Source of the DNA: Nocardioides sp.
GTDB lineage: Bacteria; Actinomycetota; Actinomycetes; Propionibacteriales; Nocardioidaceae
NCBI RefSeq assembly: GCF_030655615.1
Contig: NZ_JAURVJ010000195.1
Location: 1-32,108, forward strand
DNA length: 32,108 nt
Direction of reading: 5' to 3'
Positions 31,849 to 32,108 of this stretch are shown piece after piece. The position numbers and the translations under genes are program-made. Position 1 is the stretch's first letter; each line of letters opens with the position of its first letter. The notes beneath the pieces are model-generated. The model had not been told where the DNA came from. It was given only the letters and a program-made list of their open reading frames with translations, and did no database searches.

Positions 31849-32108
31849 ATGAGCGTGCGCAGCGGTCCGATCCAGGTCGCCATCGTCGACGACTACGACG
31901 TCGTGGTCATCGGCGTCGCCAACATGCTCGAGCCCTACCGTGACCGGGTCGTGGTCGCGGAGCTGGACACCAACGAGGCGCTGATCGATGACGTCGACAT
32001 CGCTCTCTACGACTCCTTCGCGCAGCCCGAGACCGACCACGACGAGATCAAGACGCTCATCGACAACCCCCTGGCCCGGCGGGTCGTGGTCTACACCTGG
32101 AACTTCCA
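31849..32108 (+). CDS. Response regulator, N-terminal part (cut by window end)
   Basis: Only the first 86 residues of a receiver domain are visible; the gene runs off the window. It has the full acidic pair (AIVDDYDVV), the phospho-acceptor Asp in DIALYDSF and the Thr-Trp after strand 4 (VVVYTW). It resembles the regulator at 10220 (IDVVLYDPL, ALVAFSW), so a LuxR-type DNA-binding domain is expected beyond the edge. The divergent GlsB-type gene is a plausible target. Confidence 0.8.
   Translation, partial: MSVRSGPIQVAIVDDYDVVVIGVANMLEPYRDRVVVAELDTNEALIDDVDIALYDSFAQPETDHDEIKTLIDNPLARRVVVYTWNF

Noticed and set aside
1..32108. CRISPR arrays, tRNA/rRNA genes, insertion sequences, prophage genes
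   Set aside because: No regularly spaced repeats, cloverleaf sequences, transposases or integrases were seen on either strand.

Overview
The window is a very GC-rich, densely packed chromosomal segment of an actinobacterium. GTG starts, ATGA/GTGA gene overlaps, a SepX/GlpR divisome gene, a KstR-type operator and the protein styles fit Nocardioidaceae (Nocardioides-like). That placement is inferred from protein style, not from a marker gene. I see no tRNA, rRNA, insertion sequence, integrase or CRISPR array. About 37 protein genes are supported; those at both edges are cut by the window.

Region 1 (1-6309) is housekeeping plus a possible steroid/lipid redox group: the end of sepX/glpR, a DUF1295 membrane reductase overlapping an FAD oxidoreductase, prfC (release factor 3), a DapB-fold dehydrogenase and, divergent from it, a FabG3-like hydroxysteroid dehydrogenase. 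Two TAGAACnnGTTCTA palindromes matching the KstR consensus precede these redox genes.

Region 2 (6387-13099) is the most interesting part, a dense partner-switching signalling locus. It holds rsbQ overlapping rsbP (PAS-PP2C), two separate 102-aa STAS antagonists, a 477-aa protein fusing a degenerate PP2C domain, an RsbW-like kinase domain and a STAS domain, an overlapping NarL-type response regulator, and a GAF-GAF-PP2C phosphatase. No sigma factor lies within it. Its last STAS gene overlaps a divergent methyltransferase of the sugar C-methyltransferase family.

Region 3 (14342-19275, minus strand) is a sugar-nucleotide and glycan cluster: epimerase/dehydratase, C-methyltransferase, nucleotidyltransferase, PIG-L deacetylase and GT2 glycosyltransferase. 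The last four overlap by one to four bases. Tandem long hairpins separate it from the converging region 2 operon.

Region 4 (19433-28271) is mixed metabolism: a secreted protein, an HTH_42/AlkZ-like protein lacking the QxQ motif, a threonine-aldolase-type PLP enzyme, an extended SDR, a group II truncated haemoglobin, an esterase, a MarR regulator with a paired operator, an LLM flavin oxidoreductase, a cupin and peptidase E.

Region 5 (28272-32108) has a 471-bp non-coding stretch with a strong hairpin, a secreted protein with an internal duplication, a PGPG-type membrane protein, a GNAT acetyltransferase, a GlsB/YeaQ-type stress membrane protein and a second response regulator of the same type as the one in region 2, cut by the window edge.
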